In this document: positions 24,502 to 32,779 of the stretch, in pieces
How positions within the stretch are numbered: position 1 is the stretch's first letter
Layout of the letters: every line of letters begins with the position of its first letter
Source: Microcaldota archaeon
Lineage (GTDB): Archaea > Micrarchaeota > Micrarchaeia > Anstonellales > Bilamarchaeaceae
Direction of reading: 5' to 3'
NCBI GenBank assembly: GCA_018304385.1
Contig: JAGVWJ010000002.1
Span: forward strand, 1 to 43,830
Length of the DNA stretch: 43,830 bases
The notes under the pieces: generated by a model
What the model was told of the DNA's origin: nothing
What the model saw: the letters and a program-made list of their open reading frames with translations, nothing else
The model's database searches: none
Program-made: the position numbers and the translations under genes

Positions 24502-25575
24502 ATGGAACTAACCAAAGCATTGGCACTCGAAGCAAAGAAAAAAGGCAAGCTTGCGTTTCATGATGAGTATGGTATAAAGTTTGCTAGATTTATAGCTGAT
24601 TTTCGTAGTATAGAACGTGGCACTATTATTATTGGCAATAGAGTAATTTATGCCTATCCACACATTAAACGAATTTTTACGCTTGAACGCGGTATTGCAA
24701 GAAATATAAAAAGCGAAACTGTTTATATAGAGGAGAAAATTGATGGATATAATACCCGGGTAGCGAGCGTAAATGGAAAGATTGTTGCATTTAGCAGAGG
24801 CGGATTTATAGATTATTTTATTACTGAAAAAGTGAGCGAGAGTACTTCAATAAGAAAATTCTTTTCAAAATTTCCTCAAGCTATTTTTTGTGCTGAAGCA
24901 ATAGGCAATACTCCATATACAAAGCCAACGAAAGATTTTGACATAAAGATCTTTGTTTTTGATATAGCTACAAATAATGGATACGTACCTTGCAGTGAGC
25001 GATACGAACTACTAAGGAAATTTGGAATTGAAGACGTACCTGCTATTGGAAAATTTCAAAGAATTAACATAAAAGATATAAATAAAATTGCGTTAGCAAT
25101 TTTAAAGGCAAAAAAAGAGGGTATTGTAATTAAAAGCGATGATAGAAAGGAGGCAATAAAATATGTCACACCTTATGCAGACATTAGCGATATAGCAAAC
25201 AATACAAGATTATTATTTGATATGCCACTTGGATTTTACATGCAACGCGTGCTAAGGAGCGCAATGTTCATAAAGGACTTTGATCTTGATCATGAGCACT
25301 ATGCAAAGCAACTTGGCGAAGCATTTTACAATAAATTAATAGATGCACTTCAGAAATTAGAAAAAGGTGAAGAAATCAGTGAGGAGTTTGAAATAACAAT
25401 AAAAGATACAAACACGTGGGATATGCTTTTGAGGCAGATGAGTCGCGAAGTGAAGATAGAAAAACTATTTGAAAAGGAAGAGAATGGAAAATTGCGCATT
25501 AGATTTAAGAAGATTTATAGAAGAACGAATAAGAGATTGCGTGAATTGCTAAATGGAAAGGGAGTGGAGGATTAA
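24502..25575 (+). CDS. ATP-dependent RNA ligase, Rnl3 (Pab1020-like) family
   Basis: A 357-residue nucleotidyltransferase. Motif I is IEEKIDGYNTRV with adenylated lysine K79. Other motifs are FSRGGFI (Ia), FCAEAIG (III), IFVFDI (IIIa), EGIVIKS (IV) and AIKYVTPY (V). The C-terminal domain of about 130 residues is helical, as in the homodimeric Pyrococcus/Methanothermobacter enzymes that can circularise RNA. Its usual partner protein is encoded about 1.5 kb downstream on the opposite strand. A TTTAATTAATT box lies about 25 bp before the ATG. Confidence 0.92.
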   Translation: MELTKALALEAKKKGKLAFHDEYGIKFARFIADFRSIERGTIIIGNRVIYAYPHIKRIFTLERGIARNIKSETVYIEEKIDGYNTRVASVNGKIVAFSRGGFIDYFITEKVSESTSIRKFFSKFPQAIFCAEAIGNTPYTKPTKDFDIKIFVFDIATNNGYVPCSERYELLRKFGIEDVPAIGKFQRINIKDINKIALAILKAKKEGIVIKSDDRKEAIKYVTPYADISDIANNTRLLFDMPLGFYMQRVLRSAMFIKDFDLDHEHYAKQLGEAFYNKLIDALQKLEKGEEISEEFEITIKDTNTWDMLLRQMSREVKIEKLFEKEENGKLRIRFKKIYRRTNKRLRELLNGKGVED

Positions 25576-25586
25576 AGATATACCGA

Positions 25587-25616
25587 TTTACCAGAAATGG
25601 TAAACAGATGGCCTTT
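25587..25616 (+). terminator. Hairpin terminator after the RNA ligase gene
   Basis: A perfect 7-bp stem (TTTACCA with TGGTAAA, 25587-25593 and 25598-25604) is closed by a GAAA tetraloop. T-rich DNA follows at 25613-25626. It fits an intrinsic-type termination site, 12 bp after the stop codon. The rest of the gap to hicB holds an AT-rich promoter. Confidence 0.55.
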
Positions 25617-25685
25617 TATTTTTTCGTATGTTTTGCGTTTTCGGTTTCGATAAGATTAAAAATAGGATAAAATATAATTTTATTT

Positions 25686-25898
25686 ATGAAGTTGCGGGTT
25701 ATTATCGAACAGGATGAAGATGGCATTTATGTTGCTACATGCCCAAATTTACCAGGATGCGTCTCACAAGGAAAAACCAGAGAAGAGGCATTAGAAAACA
25801 TAAAAGATGCCATGCAAGGTTATATTGTCAGTTTAAAGAAACATAACGAACCCATACCTCCTTCTATCCAAGAAGAAGTTGTTGAAGTTCATGCCTAA
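25686..25898 (+). CDS. hicB: HicB-family antitoxin
   Basis: A 70-residue partial-RNase-H-fold HicB: VIIEQDEDGIYVATCPNLPGC, then SQGKTREEALENIKDAMQGYI, ending with an acidic tail. There is no C-terminal DNA-binding domain, so this is the short HicB form. It precedes and overlaps hicA by 8 bases. AT-rich TATA-like sequence lies about 26 bp upstream of the ATG. Confidence 0.92.
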   Translation: MKLRVIIEQDEDGIYVATCPNLPGCVSQGKTREEALENIKDAMQGYIVSLKKHNEPIPPSIQEEVVEVHA

Positions 25899-26124
25899 AT
25901 TGCCAGTTATTTCAGGTAAAGAGTTAGTTAAACTTTTATTTAAGCTAGGCTATCAGTTGGATCATCAGACTGGAAGTCATATGATTCTTAGACAAGACCA
26001 TGAGCCACATAGGAGAGTTACTGTACCGAATCATAAGGAAATCGCAAAAGGAACCCTATTATCAATAATGAGGGAAGTGGGGCTATCAAGAGACGAATTT
26101 TTCAAGCTTTATTATGGAAAATAG
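25891..26124 (+). CDS. hicA: HicA-family toxin (mRNA interferase)
   Basis: A 77-residue double-stranded-RNA-binding-fold protein: LPVISGKELVKLLFKLGYQL, then TGSHMILRQ with the catalytic histidine H30, then VTVPNHKEIAKGTLLSIMREVGL. All core residues are present, so it should be active. The start at 25891 (MPKLPVISG) is the family start; the reported upstream extension to 25879 is not needed. Translation is coupled to hicB through overlap. Confidence 0.92.
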   Translation: MPKLPVISGKELVKLLFKLGYQLDHQTGSHMILRQDHEPHRRVTVPNHKEIAKGTLLSIMREVGLSRDEFFKLYYGK

Positions 26125-26168
26125 CTGCAAAGAAATAGTTTATTAATCACTAATTTGAATAACTTCCT

Positions 26169-27023
26169 ATGAAAGAAGAAACAAAAGCGCTTATAGAACT
26201 TAATCTTGGTGTTTTACTCCTCTCAATGGTAGGGTTATTCGGAAAATGGATAGAATTACCAGCAACTATAATTATTCTAGGGCGGGTCTTTTTTGCTACA
26301 ATTGCTTTATTCACAATCCTAAAATTATCCAAACAAAGTCTAGTAATAAAGTCAAAGAAGGAATTAGGTTATTTGGTTATAATGGGGATATTTTTTGGAA
26401 TCCATATGGTTGCATTCTTTGAGTCAGTACAAATATCAACTGTGGCAATAGCAATGATAACCATTTATACATACCCACTCTTCATAACCTTTCTTGAGCC
26501 CCTCCTATCAAAAGAGAAGTTAAGGGGGATAGATATCATTCTTGCTTTGGTCGTACTTTTAGGTGTGATATTAATAGTTCCGAATTTTGAAATTGCGAAT
26601 GATACTTTCAAGGGGGTTTTATGGGGTCTTTTAGCTGCTTTTACCTTTTCAGTAGCAACAGTTATGAATAGAAAATATGTGCAATCTTATTCAAGTTCAT
26701 TAATCATGTTTTATGAAACTGCAATATCATTCATAATTTTAATTCCGTTTCTTTTTATTGAGCACTTTATAATAAAAACTATTGATCTATTTTTAGTCAT
26801 GCTATTGGGGGTAGTCTTTACTGCTATCGCATATACGTTATTCGTAAAAGGTATGAAATATATTAAAGCCCAAAAAGCTGGTCTGATTGCAACAATCGAA
26901 CCAGTTTATAGCATCTTCTTTGCTGCGATATTCTTGGCTGAAATTCCTGAATTGAGAACGTTAATTGGAGCAGCACTAATTCTTGGTGTTGCTATCTTTA
27001 CGCAGTTGAAAATGGAAAACTAG
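26169..27023 (+). CDS. EamA/DMT-family transporter
   Basis: A 284-residue protein with ten predicted membrane helices in two EamA halves (about 8-135 and 148-280). Typical markers are the FFESVQISTVAIAMITIYTYPLF segment in half 1 and IKAQKAGLIATIEPVYSIFFA in half 2. The substrate is not predictable; relatives export amino acids or metabolites. TTTATTAATC about 26 bp upstream supports a leaderless start. The stop is followed immediately by a heptamer-repeat array. Confidence 0.88.
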   Translation: MKEETKALIELNLGVLLLSMVGLFGKWIELPATIIILGRVFFATIALFTILKLSKQSLVIKSKKELGYLVIMGIFFGIHMVAFFESVQISTVAIAMITIYTYPLFITFLEPLLSKEKLRGIDIILALVVLLGVILIVPNFEIANDTFKGVLWGLLAAFTFSVATVMNRKYVQSYSSSLIMFYETAISFIILIPFLFIEHFIIKTIDLFLVMLLGVVFTAIAYTLFVKGMKYIKAQKAGLIATIEPVYSIFFAAIFLAEIPELRTLIGAALILGVAIFTQLKMEN

Positions 27024-27067
27024 TGGCCTATTGCCAACGGCCAATTGCTAAATGCCAATAGCCAACT
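27022..27067. repeat. Heptamer-repeat array, copy 3
   Basis: Six or so 7-bp units built on GCCAANN/TTGGCNN fill the whole gap between the convergent stops of the DMT transporter and the RNA ligase partner. Outer and inner words are mutually complementary (for example TATTG and CAATA), so the array is partly palindromic and could double as a terminator. Confidence 0.7.
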
Positions 27068-27638
27068 ATTTACTATTCTTTAACAAATCATAAAACTTGC
27101 TTGCATTGAGCCATTCGCAACCTATTTTATCTGCAAATTTAAGCACGCCTTCATCACTGCTAACAAGCGTTGCCTCTAATTCCTTTGCCAAAAGCAATAG
27201 ATCAAAATCCTCCTTGCTATCTACTAAGCCAGTGCGCACTGCATCTCTATACTTATCACGCAAGCGCTTAAGCTTTTCATCATTTTCTGGTCGATTATCT
27301 TGTGCAAATTCTTCTGCTAGGCGCAGGCCTTTGTTTATTCGATGACGAACATCTTCGATAAAATCATTAAGCACTGCTGCTGGCAGATATAATGCATATG
27401 TGTTTGGGGCACGCTTTTTAACATATAGATCAAGCTGGTGCGCTTCTTTTTCTCCAATAAAATTTCTAAGTTCCTTGGATATGCTTGGCGGAATGAAAAA
27501 ATCTCCTCCACTTCGTTTCTTAATCAGTTTAACAAATCCTCTAACTGCTGCACTAGGGTCTTTACCAAAGTTCTCACGTGCGTGTGGATTAACAAATAAA
27601 GAGGTGTCTATTACGAATCTTCTGGGGGGTATTGCCAT
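27066..27638 (-). CDS. RNA ligase partner protein (PIN-like)
   Basis: A 190-residue protein that matches the archaeal RNA ligase partner family: RRFVIDTSLFVNPHARENFG at the N-terminus, then FFIPPSISKELRNFIG and a C-terminal DFDLLLLAKELEATLVSSDEG, a PIN-type acidic arrangement. The family name comes from its conserved genomic neighbourhood with Rnl3 ligases. Here it is separated from the ligase by HicBA and the DMT gene and lies on the other strand, which suggests an inserted block. Confidence 0.88.
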   Translation of the reverse strand: MAIPPRRFVIDTSLFVNPHARENFGKDPSAAVRGFVKLIKKRSGGDFFIPPSISKELRNFIGEKEAHQLDLYVKKRAPNTYALYLPAAVLNDFIEDVRHRINKGLRLAEEFAQDNRPENDEKLKRLRDKYRDAVRTGLVDSKEDFDLLLLAKELEATLVSSDEGVLKFADKIGCEWLNASKFYDLLKNSK

Positions 27639-27670
27639 ATTTTAGATTAAAAAGAGAAAACTTAAAAGCA

Positions 27671-27735
27671 TTAGTTATTGGTTATTGGTCACATATCAAA
27701 TACCAATTACTAATTACCAACTACCAAAGACCAAG
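27671..27735. repeat. Heptamer-repeat array, copy 4 (GGT/ACC variant)
   Basis: A variant of the repeat in which the core is TATTGGT on the left (two units) and ACCAAT-like words on the right (five units in 7-bp steps), with a short spacer CACATATCAAA between. The halves form an imperfect inverted repeat. It occupies most of the intergenic region between the ligase partner and the membrane paralogue cluster. Confidence 0.75.
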
Positions 27736-27737
27736 TA

Positions 27738-28838
27738 CTATAAAAACTTAACCAACCCTCTTCCAATCTCTGGTATGTTCCCACCAAACAGGTTAGATGT
27801 GGAAAGCACGAAAGTAAGCACTAATACCATGGCAACCAAAGGTATGAAGCATATGGTAATGGTAATATGCCTAAGTACGCCTGTCAAACTAGAGTCAGTA
27901 GATATATTAAATGGCGAGGTTGGATCAATTCCTAAGAAATCTTTTATCTTGCTTCTATGAAGACTCATCCAGGATTTTATCTCAAACATCTTGCCAGCTG
28001 TTGTAAACCCACAATATTGCATGTCACCTAGATTTGGTAAGGTGCAAACAACATTAGAAGTAAATCCAGGACCTGATTCGTAAGTTACTGCGCCAACATT
28101 CCCGCCAGTATCCATGATTGCTGGTTTTACATAAGGTAATGTCATACTGGTTGCAAGAATGTATGTCATTGGAAATACCAGATACATACCAATTGCAAAT
28201 GCGATTATATATGCGCCTGCACCGCGTGTAGGAGGAAATGCGCGTAGCACTACGCCAACACCAACAAAAAATAACGCATAATGATTAATGAAATTCAGTA
28301 TATGCACTATAACATAATAAGAAAATACGAAAAATTGCAATGCCTGCGTTGCATTATTTATACGCTCTACTAATATTTTAAAACCAAATCCGCTAGCATG
28401 CTCGCTCATAAATATTTCTAGATAAACAGATGCTATTGCCTCAGAAGGTATGCTTATTACATATAGCATATTAATTATTTTTCTGCTACAGGTAATTGCT
28501 GGCTCCATGTACAATTTTGTAATATCAATAAGCGTTGCAGGTTGACCACCTGCAGTAACAAGCGTGCCTGGCAAAGGAATACCATATGATGCGCTAAACA
28601 TTTCGCTTGCAATGCCAACGAGCATATTTTCTCCGCCTTTCACAACGCCAATTATTACTAATACCAAGAAAACAGTAGATGCTGCATAAACAATTTCTAC
28701 TTTAGCAACCTGCTGGAATTGCGGGAATTGGAATACTTTGGAAAACATTAGTAATAGCACTGAAGCAAATACACTAATCAATGCTGCAAGGATTGCAAAT
28801 GATTCCCAACCTACAAACACAGTTTCATGACCAGCCAT
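27738..28838 (-). CDS. Membrane paralogue family, member 6 (last gene of cluster)
   Basis: A 366-residue protein with about seven membrane helices. It carries the cluster signature GVVLRAFPPTRGAGAYIIAF followed by a helix ending FPMTYI, near the middle of the protein. An external loop has two cysteines (in NVVCTLPNL and MQYCGF). The C-terminal tail is GGNIPEIGRGLVKFL, a divergent version of the tail of the other members. It starts 1 bp after the stop of the next gene upstream. The family is not one I can name; the overall plan resembles VirB6/TrbL-like polytopic proteins only in architecture. Confidence 0.75.
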   Translation of the reverse strand: MAGHETVFVGWESFAILAALISVFASVLLLMFSKVFQFPQFQQVAKVEIVYAASTVFLVLVIIGVVKGGENMLVGIASEMFSASYGIPLPGTLVTAGGQPATLIDITKLYMEPAITCSRKIINMLYVISIPSEAIASVYLEIFMSEHASGFGFKILVERINNATQALQFFVFSYYVIVHILNFINHYALFFVGVGVVLRAFPPTRGAGAYIIAFAIGMYLVFPMTYILATSMTLPYVKPAIMDTGGNVGAVTYESGPGFTSNVVCTLPNLGDMQYCGFTTAGKMFEIKSWMSLHRSKIKDFLGIDPTSPFNISTDSSLTGVLRHITITICFIPLVAMVLVLTFVLSTSNLFGGNIPEIGRGLVKFL

Positions 28839-28839
28839 C

Positions 28840-29979
28840 TTAGATCATCCTAGTTAACGTAGTAATATCAACTTCTTCTCCTAGTGATTTGCTCATATAT
28901 TTTACAGCTTGTACAAGTACTAAAACATTTAATGCTGGCAACAGATAACCAACAGCAAACGCAATGCCAACAACAGTAAGTGGCACAAAGAATGCTACGG
29001 CAAATAATGTGCCAAAGAAATTTTGGAATATTTCACCAAGTTTTACAAGATTACCAATTGTAAGATTCCATAATATGTCTACAAAACTTTCTACTTGTTT
29101 TTCAGTTGAAAGAGATGGTGCTACTGATGGAGTTGCTGGAGTTCCTGCTGAAGGCGGAGTGCTAGGTGTTGGGTCTGGACAACCTGGAAGATAATCACCA
29201 AATTCAGCGCATGCAACATCTTTAACAGCATCATCCATACCTCTAATTGGACTATCTGGACTTAGGACTATCTGAGCATTTATTATTGTTACAAATGGAA
29301 CGATAAATAAAAACCCAAGGCCAATGGCAATTAATGCACCACCCAAACGACGCGTTGGCGTAAATGATCTTAACACTAAACCAAGCGGGATATAAAATTT
29401 CAAGAACCCAACAACAGCAAATTCAAATACAATGCGCTGTGCAGTATTAATGATATATGCAATTGTTAATGCAGAATTAATATTGTAGATTATCTGCTTT
29501 AAAGGAGCTGCAAAACCAGCAAGCGGCGCAGCAACAATACCAACACCAAGCGGACGCGAATATGGCGTTGCTGATGCGAGATTGTCTGTCCATACGCCAA
29601 ATAAATAATCTGTTTCCATCCAACCAATAATCATATCCCCTACCTCAATGTAATATTGCTGGGTAGCCTTGTATATTTTATCATCAGGATGATGACCATG
29701 CGGAAATATAGAGCCAACTGTTAATGAATTCATCATAGCCACAGCAGATATAATGAAAACAACCAATATTGCACTCATTATTAATTCGAATAATTCTAGC
29801 TTGACAAAACCTATAGTACCTTGGTTTCTAAGTATGACGCCAATCAAATAGATGAATGTTAAAAGCATAAGTGAGGTAATTAGCGCTGCAGCTAATGCTG
29901 CTGTCCAATCTGGGAATAGCGCTGCAAAATCACCGCCGCGATCAATGAATCCCTGAATATCAAATATGTGTGATGTCAT
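28840..29979 (-). CDS. Membrane paralogue family, member 5
   Basis: A 379-residue polytopic protein. The signature loop is GLVLRSFTPTRRLGGALIAI, with a following helix containing VPFVTII. An external Pro/Thr/Ser-rich linker (about residues 255-295; TPSTPPSAGTPATPS) is flanked by two cysteines (in DVACAEF and LPGCPDP). The tail is SLGEEVDITTLTRMI. The start at 29979 overlaps the upstream stop as TGATG, and GGTTGAT serves as Shine-Dalgarno; a TTG at 29982 is less likely. Confidence 0.75.
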   Translation of the reverse strand: MTSHIFDIQGFIDRGGDFAALFPDWTAALAAALITSLMLLTFIYLIGVILRNQGTIGFVKLELFELIMSAILVVFIISAVAMMNSLTVGSIFPHGHHPDDKIYKATQQYYIEVGDMIIGWMETDYLFGVWTDNLASATPYSRPLGVGIVAAPLAGFAAPLKQIIYNINSALTIAYIINTAQRIVFEFAVVGFLKFYIPLGLVLRSFTPTRRLGGALIAIGLGFLFIVPFVTIINAQIVLSPDSPIRGMDDAVKDVACAEFGDYLPGCPDPTPSTPPSAGTPATPSVAPSLSTEKQVESFVDILWNLTIGNLVKLGEIFQNFFGTLFAVAFFVPLTVVGIAFAVGYLLPALNVLVLVQAVKYMSKSLGEEVDITTLTRMI

Positions 29980-31241
29980 CAAATCAACCTGACGAATGCA
30001 AAGAAATTAATATCAACATTAAAGAATCGCGCAGTTTCTCGCGCGCTTGTAAGTGTTATGAAAATATTAATTAGTGGCAATATTAGACTCATAATAACAA
30101 TGAAAAATACTGATGCTTTTATAAGTTCAAAGGCTACGCTAAGTGCACCTGTTAAGAAAAACGGTATGAATACACCTCCCATAAACAATAGAAGCACCCA
30201 AAATATGCCGAAAATGCCAAGCCCACCGTAATCCCTTACAAAATTAACAATTGGCGAGTTTGGATCTACTGCGCCACAATAATCACTAATGCCATTACCA
30301 AAGCTAGAAAGCCCGCCATATACGTTACATCCCATTAGCTTATAGATTTCATAATTAACTATAAACATAAATGGATAGAATAAAGAAAATGAAAATACTA
30401 ATGCGATAAATGCATCTCCTGCACCGCGTATTGGCGGTATTGAACGCATAAGCATTCCTATTGGGATAAATATTGAGAATGTCCATTTTTTTATCATGCA
30501 CATTGTTGTTATATGCACAACCCATTCGCCTATGCCAACGCTTAGGAATTGCATGGAAAATCCAAGAATATCTATCAATGGTTTTAATACTGGGCCAAGA
30601 TTAAAGGAAAACATAGCGCGCCATGTTACGCCAAACCACATTGTTGCAGAGAATAATGTATGTATAACCATATTATAAGATATTAAAAGGAAAAAATTAG
30701 TTGTCATATCTTTAACTAATAATTCAGAAAACACAATTGATGCATCTATATAGGTTGGTGCCTGCATATAAACAACATCAGTAGTACCTGCTGGTATATT
30801 CATTGAATACCATTGAGTAGCAGCGCTCATTACTACTATAATAAAGGTAACCCTAAGAAATGTTATGCCAATTTGGAAAAATTCCTCTTTAGCAATGGCA
30901 ATTATATTAGGAGATTGTAAAAATATACCAAACAAATAAACTAGCGTATAAATCATTACAAGTATAAATAAAACTAGCCCTATAGGTGCCAACCATTCTG
31001 ATTTAGCAAAATCAAGCCAACCACCTGGAGGATCGCACGTGCCTGCACCTATCCATCCAAAAACAGACTGGAATGCAGCATTCACTTTAGTTGTTGAGCT
31101 TCGTATAAACTCGCAGGTACTATCGTGTACTACATTGCCTTCTGCATCTATATTTTCACAATCATGGTTTGTTGCATTGCTGACTGGTACGACTAACAAA
31201 AACGCAAGCATGAAAACGAACAACAACATTTTATATTTCAT
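29979..31241 (-). CDS. Membrane paralogue family, member 4
   Basis: A 420-residue protein with a cleavable-looking signal peptide (MKYKMLLFVFMLAFLLVVPVS) and a short external segment with two cysteines (HDCENI, TCEFIRS) before the first membrane helix. The signature is GMLMRSIPPIRGAGDAFIAL and a helix with FYPFMFI. The tail is FNVDINFFAFVRLI. The start at 31241 is chosen because the signal peptide begins there and GGAAAT-like Shine-Dalgarno sequence is just upstream; the 16 residues beyond would be read from a heptamer-repeat array. Confidence 0.77.
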   Translation of the reverse strand: MKYKMLLFVFMLAFLLVVPVSNATNHDCENIDAEGNVVHDSTCEFIRSSTTKVNAAFQSVFGWIGAGTCDPPGGWLDFAKSEWLAPIGLVLFILVMIYTLVYLFGIFLQSPNIIAIAKEEFFQIGITFLRVTFIIVVMSAATQWYSMNIPAGTTDVVYMQAPTYIDASIVFSELLVKDMTTNFFLLISYNMVIHTLFSATMWFGVTWRAMFSFNLGPVLKPLIDILGFSMQFLSVGIGEWVVHITTMCMIKKWTFSIFIPIGMLMRSIPPIRGAGDAFIALVFSFSLFYPFMFIVNYEIYKLMGCNVYGGLSSFGNGISDYCGAVDPNSPIVNFVRDYGGLGIFGIFWVLLLFMGGVFIPFFLTGALSVAFELIKASVFFIVIMSLILPLINIFITLTSARETARFFNVDINFFAFVRLI

Positions 31242-31264
31242 ATGTATTTCCTGCCTTGGGCCCC

Positions 31265-31313
31265 GAGCAATGAGCAAACGTTGGCTCATGGCTCATTGCG
31301 CACTGCTCATTGC
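31265..31313. repeat. Heptamer-repeat array, copy 5
   Basis: Seven-bp units such as CATGGCT, CATTGCG and CATTGCT run in phase. GCAATGAGC (31267-31275) is a perfect inverted match to GCTCATTGC at 31291-31299 and 31305-31313, so the array can fold. It fills the gap between membrane paralogue genes 3 and 4 and reaches the stop of gene 3. Confidence 0.7.
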
Positions 31314-32692
31314 TATATTAAATGTGTCAACCCAGCTATTTCTATATCCCCTCCAAGCACCATAGATAAACTTCTTATAGCTGCAATGGATGCTAGTATG
31401 CCAAGTAAACCAAAGAATATTGAAAAGAATGCATATCTGGCAAGCATGTCAAAAATGCCACCATTATCAAATGCACTTCCTGGGAATGGATCATACCATT
31501 TACTTGAACTAATGTTTTGGAACCATTTCATTCCAACATCATAATTATCCTTAAATGCCCTGAGCGCTTGATCACGATCAGTAACTCGATTGCCTGTATT
31601 AAAGTTATACGCGCTATCTTCACCACTTGGACGCAGCAACTCACCATCCTCTAAACTCTTTTTATGATCTCCCCCACCCTCTGATTTAATATAAACATCT
31701 AGTTTTCTATATTCTTCTGCTTCTTTGCCTAAATCCAGTTTCGATCCAAGAATTGTGATATTACCACTCGCATATATGTAGTGGGCTATTTTTGGATCCA
31801 GGTCATCTGCTGTACGTAGCTCATCTTTAATGTGCTTTATTATAATGCCAGGAAATACATAAAACATAGGGAATATAAAAAATAATACAAGTGCTATTGC
31901 CATTAAAAGACCGCCTAATTTTCTGGTAAATACAAATGTTCGCATGATTATGCCTAGTATAAATAAGCCAGGAAACAATGCCTGACTTATAAAGCTGATT
32001 AGTACTTCTTGGAATTTTAATAATGTCATTATCTTTATTGCTGTTTCAAAAATAAATGTCTTCATTAAATTGCCAAGCACCACAAATCCACGCCATGGCG
32101 TAAGTGTAAAGAAACCTGCCTTTTCAAAAACAAATTCAATATTTATTGCAAAATCCGCTAATGTTGAACTAAGGAGCGAACTAAGATAAACATGAAAATT
32201 AAAATCATCCAATTCACCAAATAATGTATTAAGAAAATACATAGCAACCCTTATGTGGCAATATGGGATACCTTCTTTTTTTACTGGGTCCCAATAATAA
32301 GGAGAATTAGGATTATCTGCTAGGAATGTACCAGTCTCTTTACAAAGATCAACAGGCTCGTAGCTATAATCTAAAAATGTCCTTCCAAGCGCAGCACTTC
32401 CAACAAGGTTTCTGCCAACAGGATAGTATACCGAAAATTCTCCATTAGTATCAACTACAAGCGATTTAACAAGACTATTTCCAGTGTTAACTGTAAACAT
32501 AACAAATGCAATTATAACGGCAGAATAAAATATTTCAACAAAACCAGTTTTTGCAGCGCCTTTTATTTTATCATTTTGTATAAATATTCCAAGAAGATAA
32601 ACAACAATGTTAACAAATACTGCTATAAGTATAAGTAATCCCATAATAGGCATCCAATAATTTAACAACGCATCATCAAATATTAAACCCAT
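31313..32692 (-). CDS. Membrane paralogue family, member 3
   Basis: A 459-residue polytopic protein. The signature appears as GIIMRTFVFTRKLGGLLMAI, followed by a helix ending IFPMFYVF. A long soluble insertion (about residues 290-410) is charged and helical. The N-terminal external loop has cysteines (in DLCKETG and PYCHIR). The tail is GGDIEIAGLTHLI. The start at 32692 is preferred since AGGAG lies 7 bases upstream; earlier in-frame codons come from the adjacent repeat array. Confidence 0.75.
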   Translation of the reverse strand: MGLIFDDALLNYWMPIMGLLILIAVFVNIVVYLLGIFIQNDKIKGAAKTGFVEIFYSAVIIAFVMFTVNTGNSLVKSLVVDTNGEFSVYYPVGRNLVGSAALGRTFLDYSYEPVDLCKETGTFLADNPNSPYYWDPVKKEGIPYCHIRVAMYFLNTLFGELDDFNFHVYLSSLLSSTLADFAINIEFVFEKAGFFTLTPWRGFVVLGNLMKTFIFETAIKIMTLLKFQEVLISFISQALFPGLFILGIIMRTFVFTRKLGGLLMAIALVLFFIFPMFYVFPGIIIKHIKDELRTADDLDPKIAHYIYASGNITILGSKLDLGKEAEEYRKLDVYIKSEGGGDHKKSLEDGELLRPSGEDSAYNFNTGNRVTDRDQALRAFKDNYDVGMKWFQNISSSKWYDPFPGSAFDNGGIFDMLARYAFFSIFFGLLGILASIAAIRSLSMVLGGDIEIAGLTHLI

Positions 32693-32703
32693 ATTCATCT
32701 CCT

Positions 32704-32777
32704 GCTTTTGGCTTTTGGCCATTAGCTAGTAGCTACGAGCCAACAGCCAAAGGCTAAGAGCCAATTGCTCATTGCCA
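32704..32777. repeat. Heptamer-repeat array, copy 6 (longest)
   Basis: About ten 7-bp units in perfect phase, beginning with TTTTGGC words and ending with words of GCCAA/GCTCA type. The left units (TTTTGGC) are complementary to right units (GCCAAAG), so the array is an imperfect palindrome. It occupies the gap between membrane paralogue genes 2 and 3. Confidence 0.8.
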
Positions 32778-32779
32778 AA

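Noticed and set aside
25640..26168. Direct repeats around HicBA like those around the other toxin-antitoxin pairs
   Set aside because: I looked on both sides and found no convincing repeated word beyond AT-rich matches.
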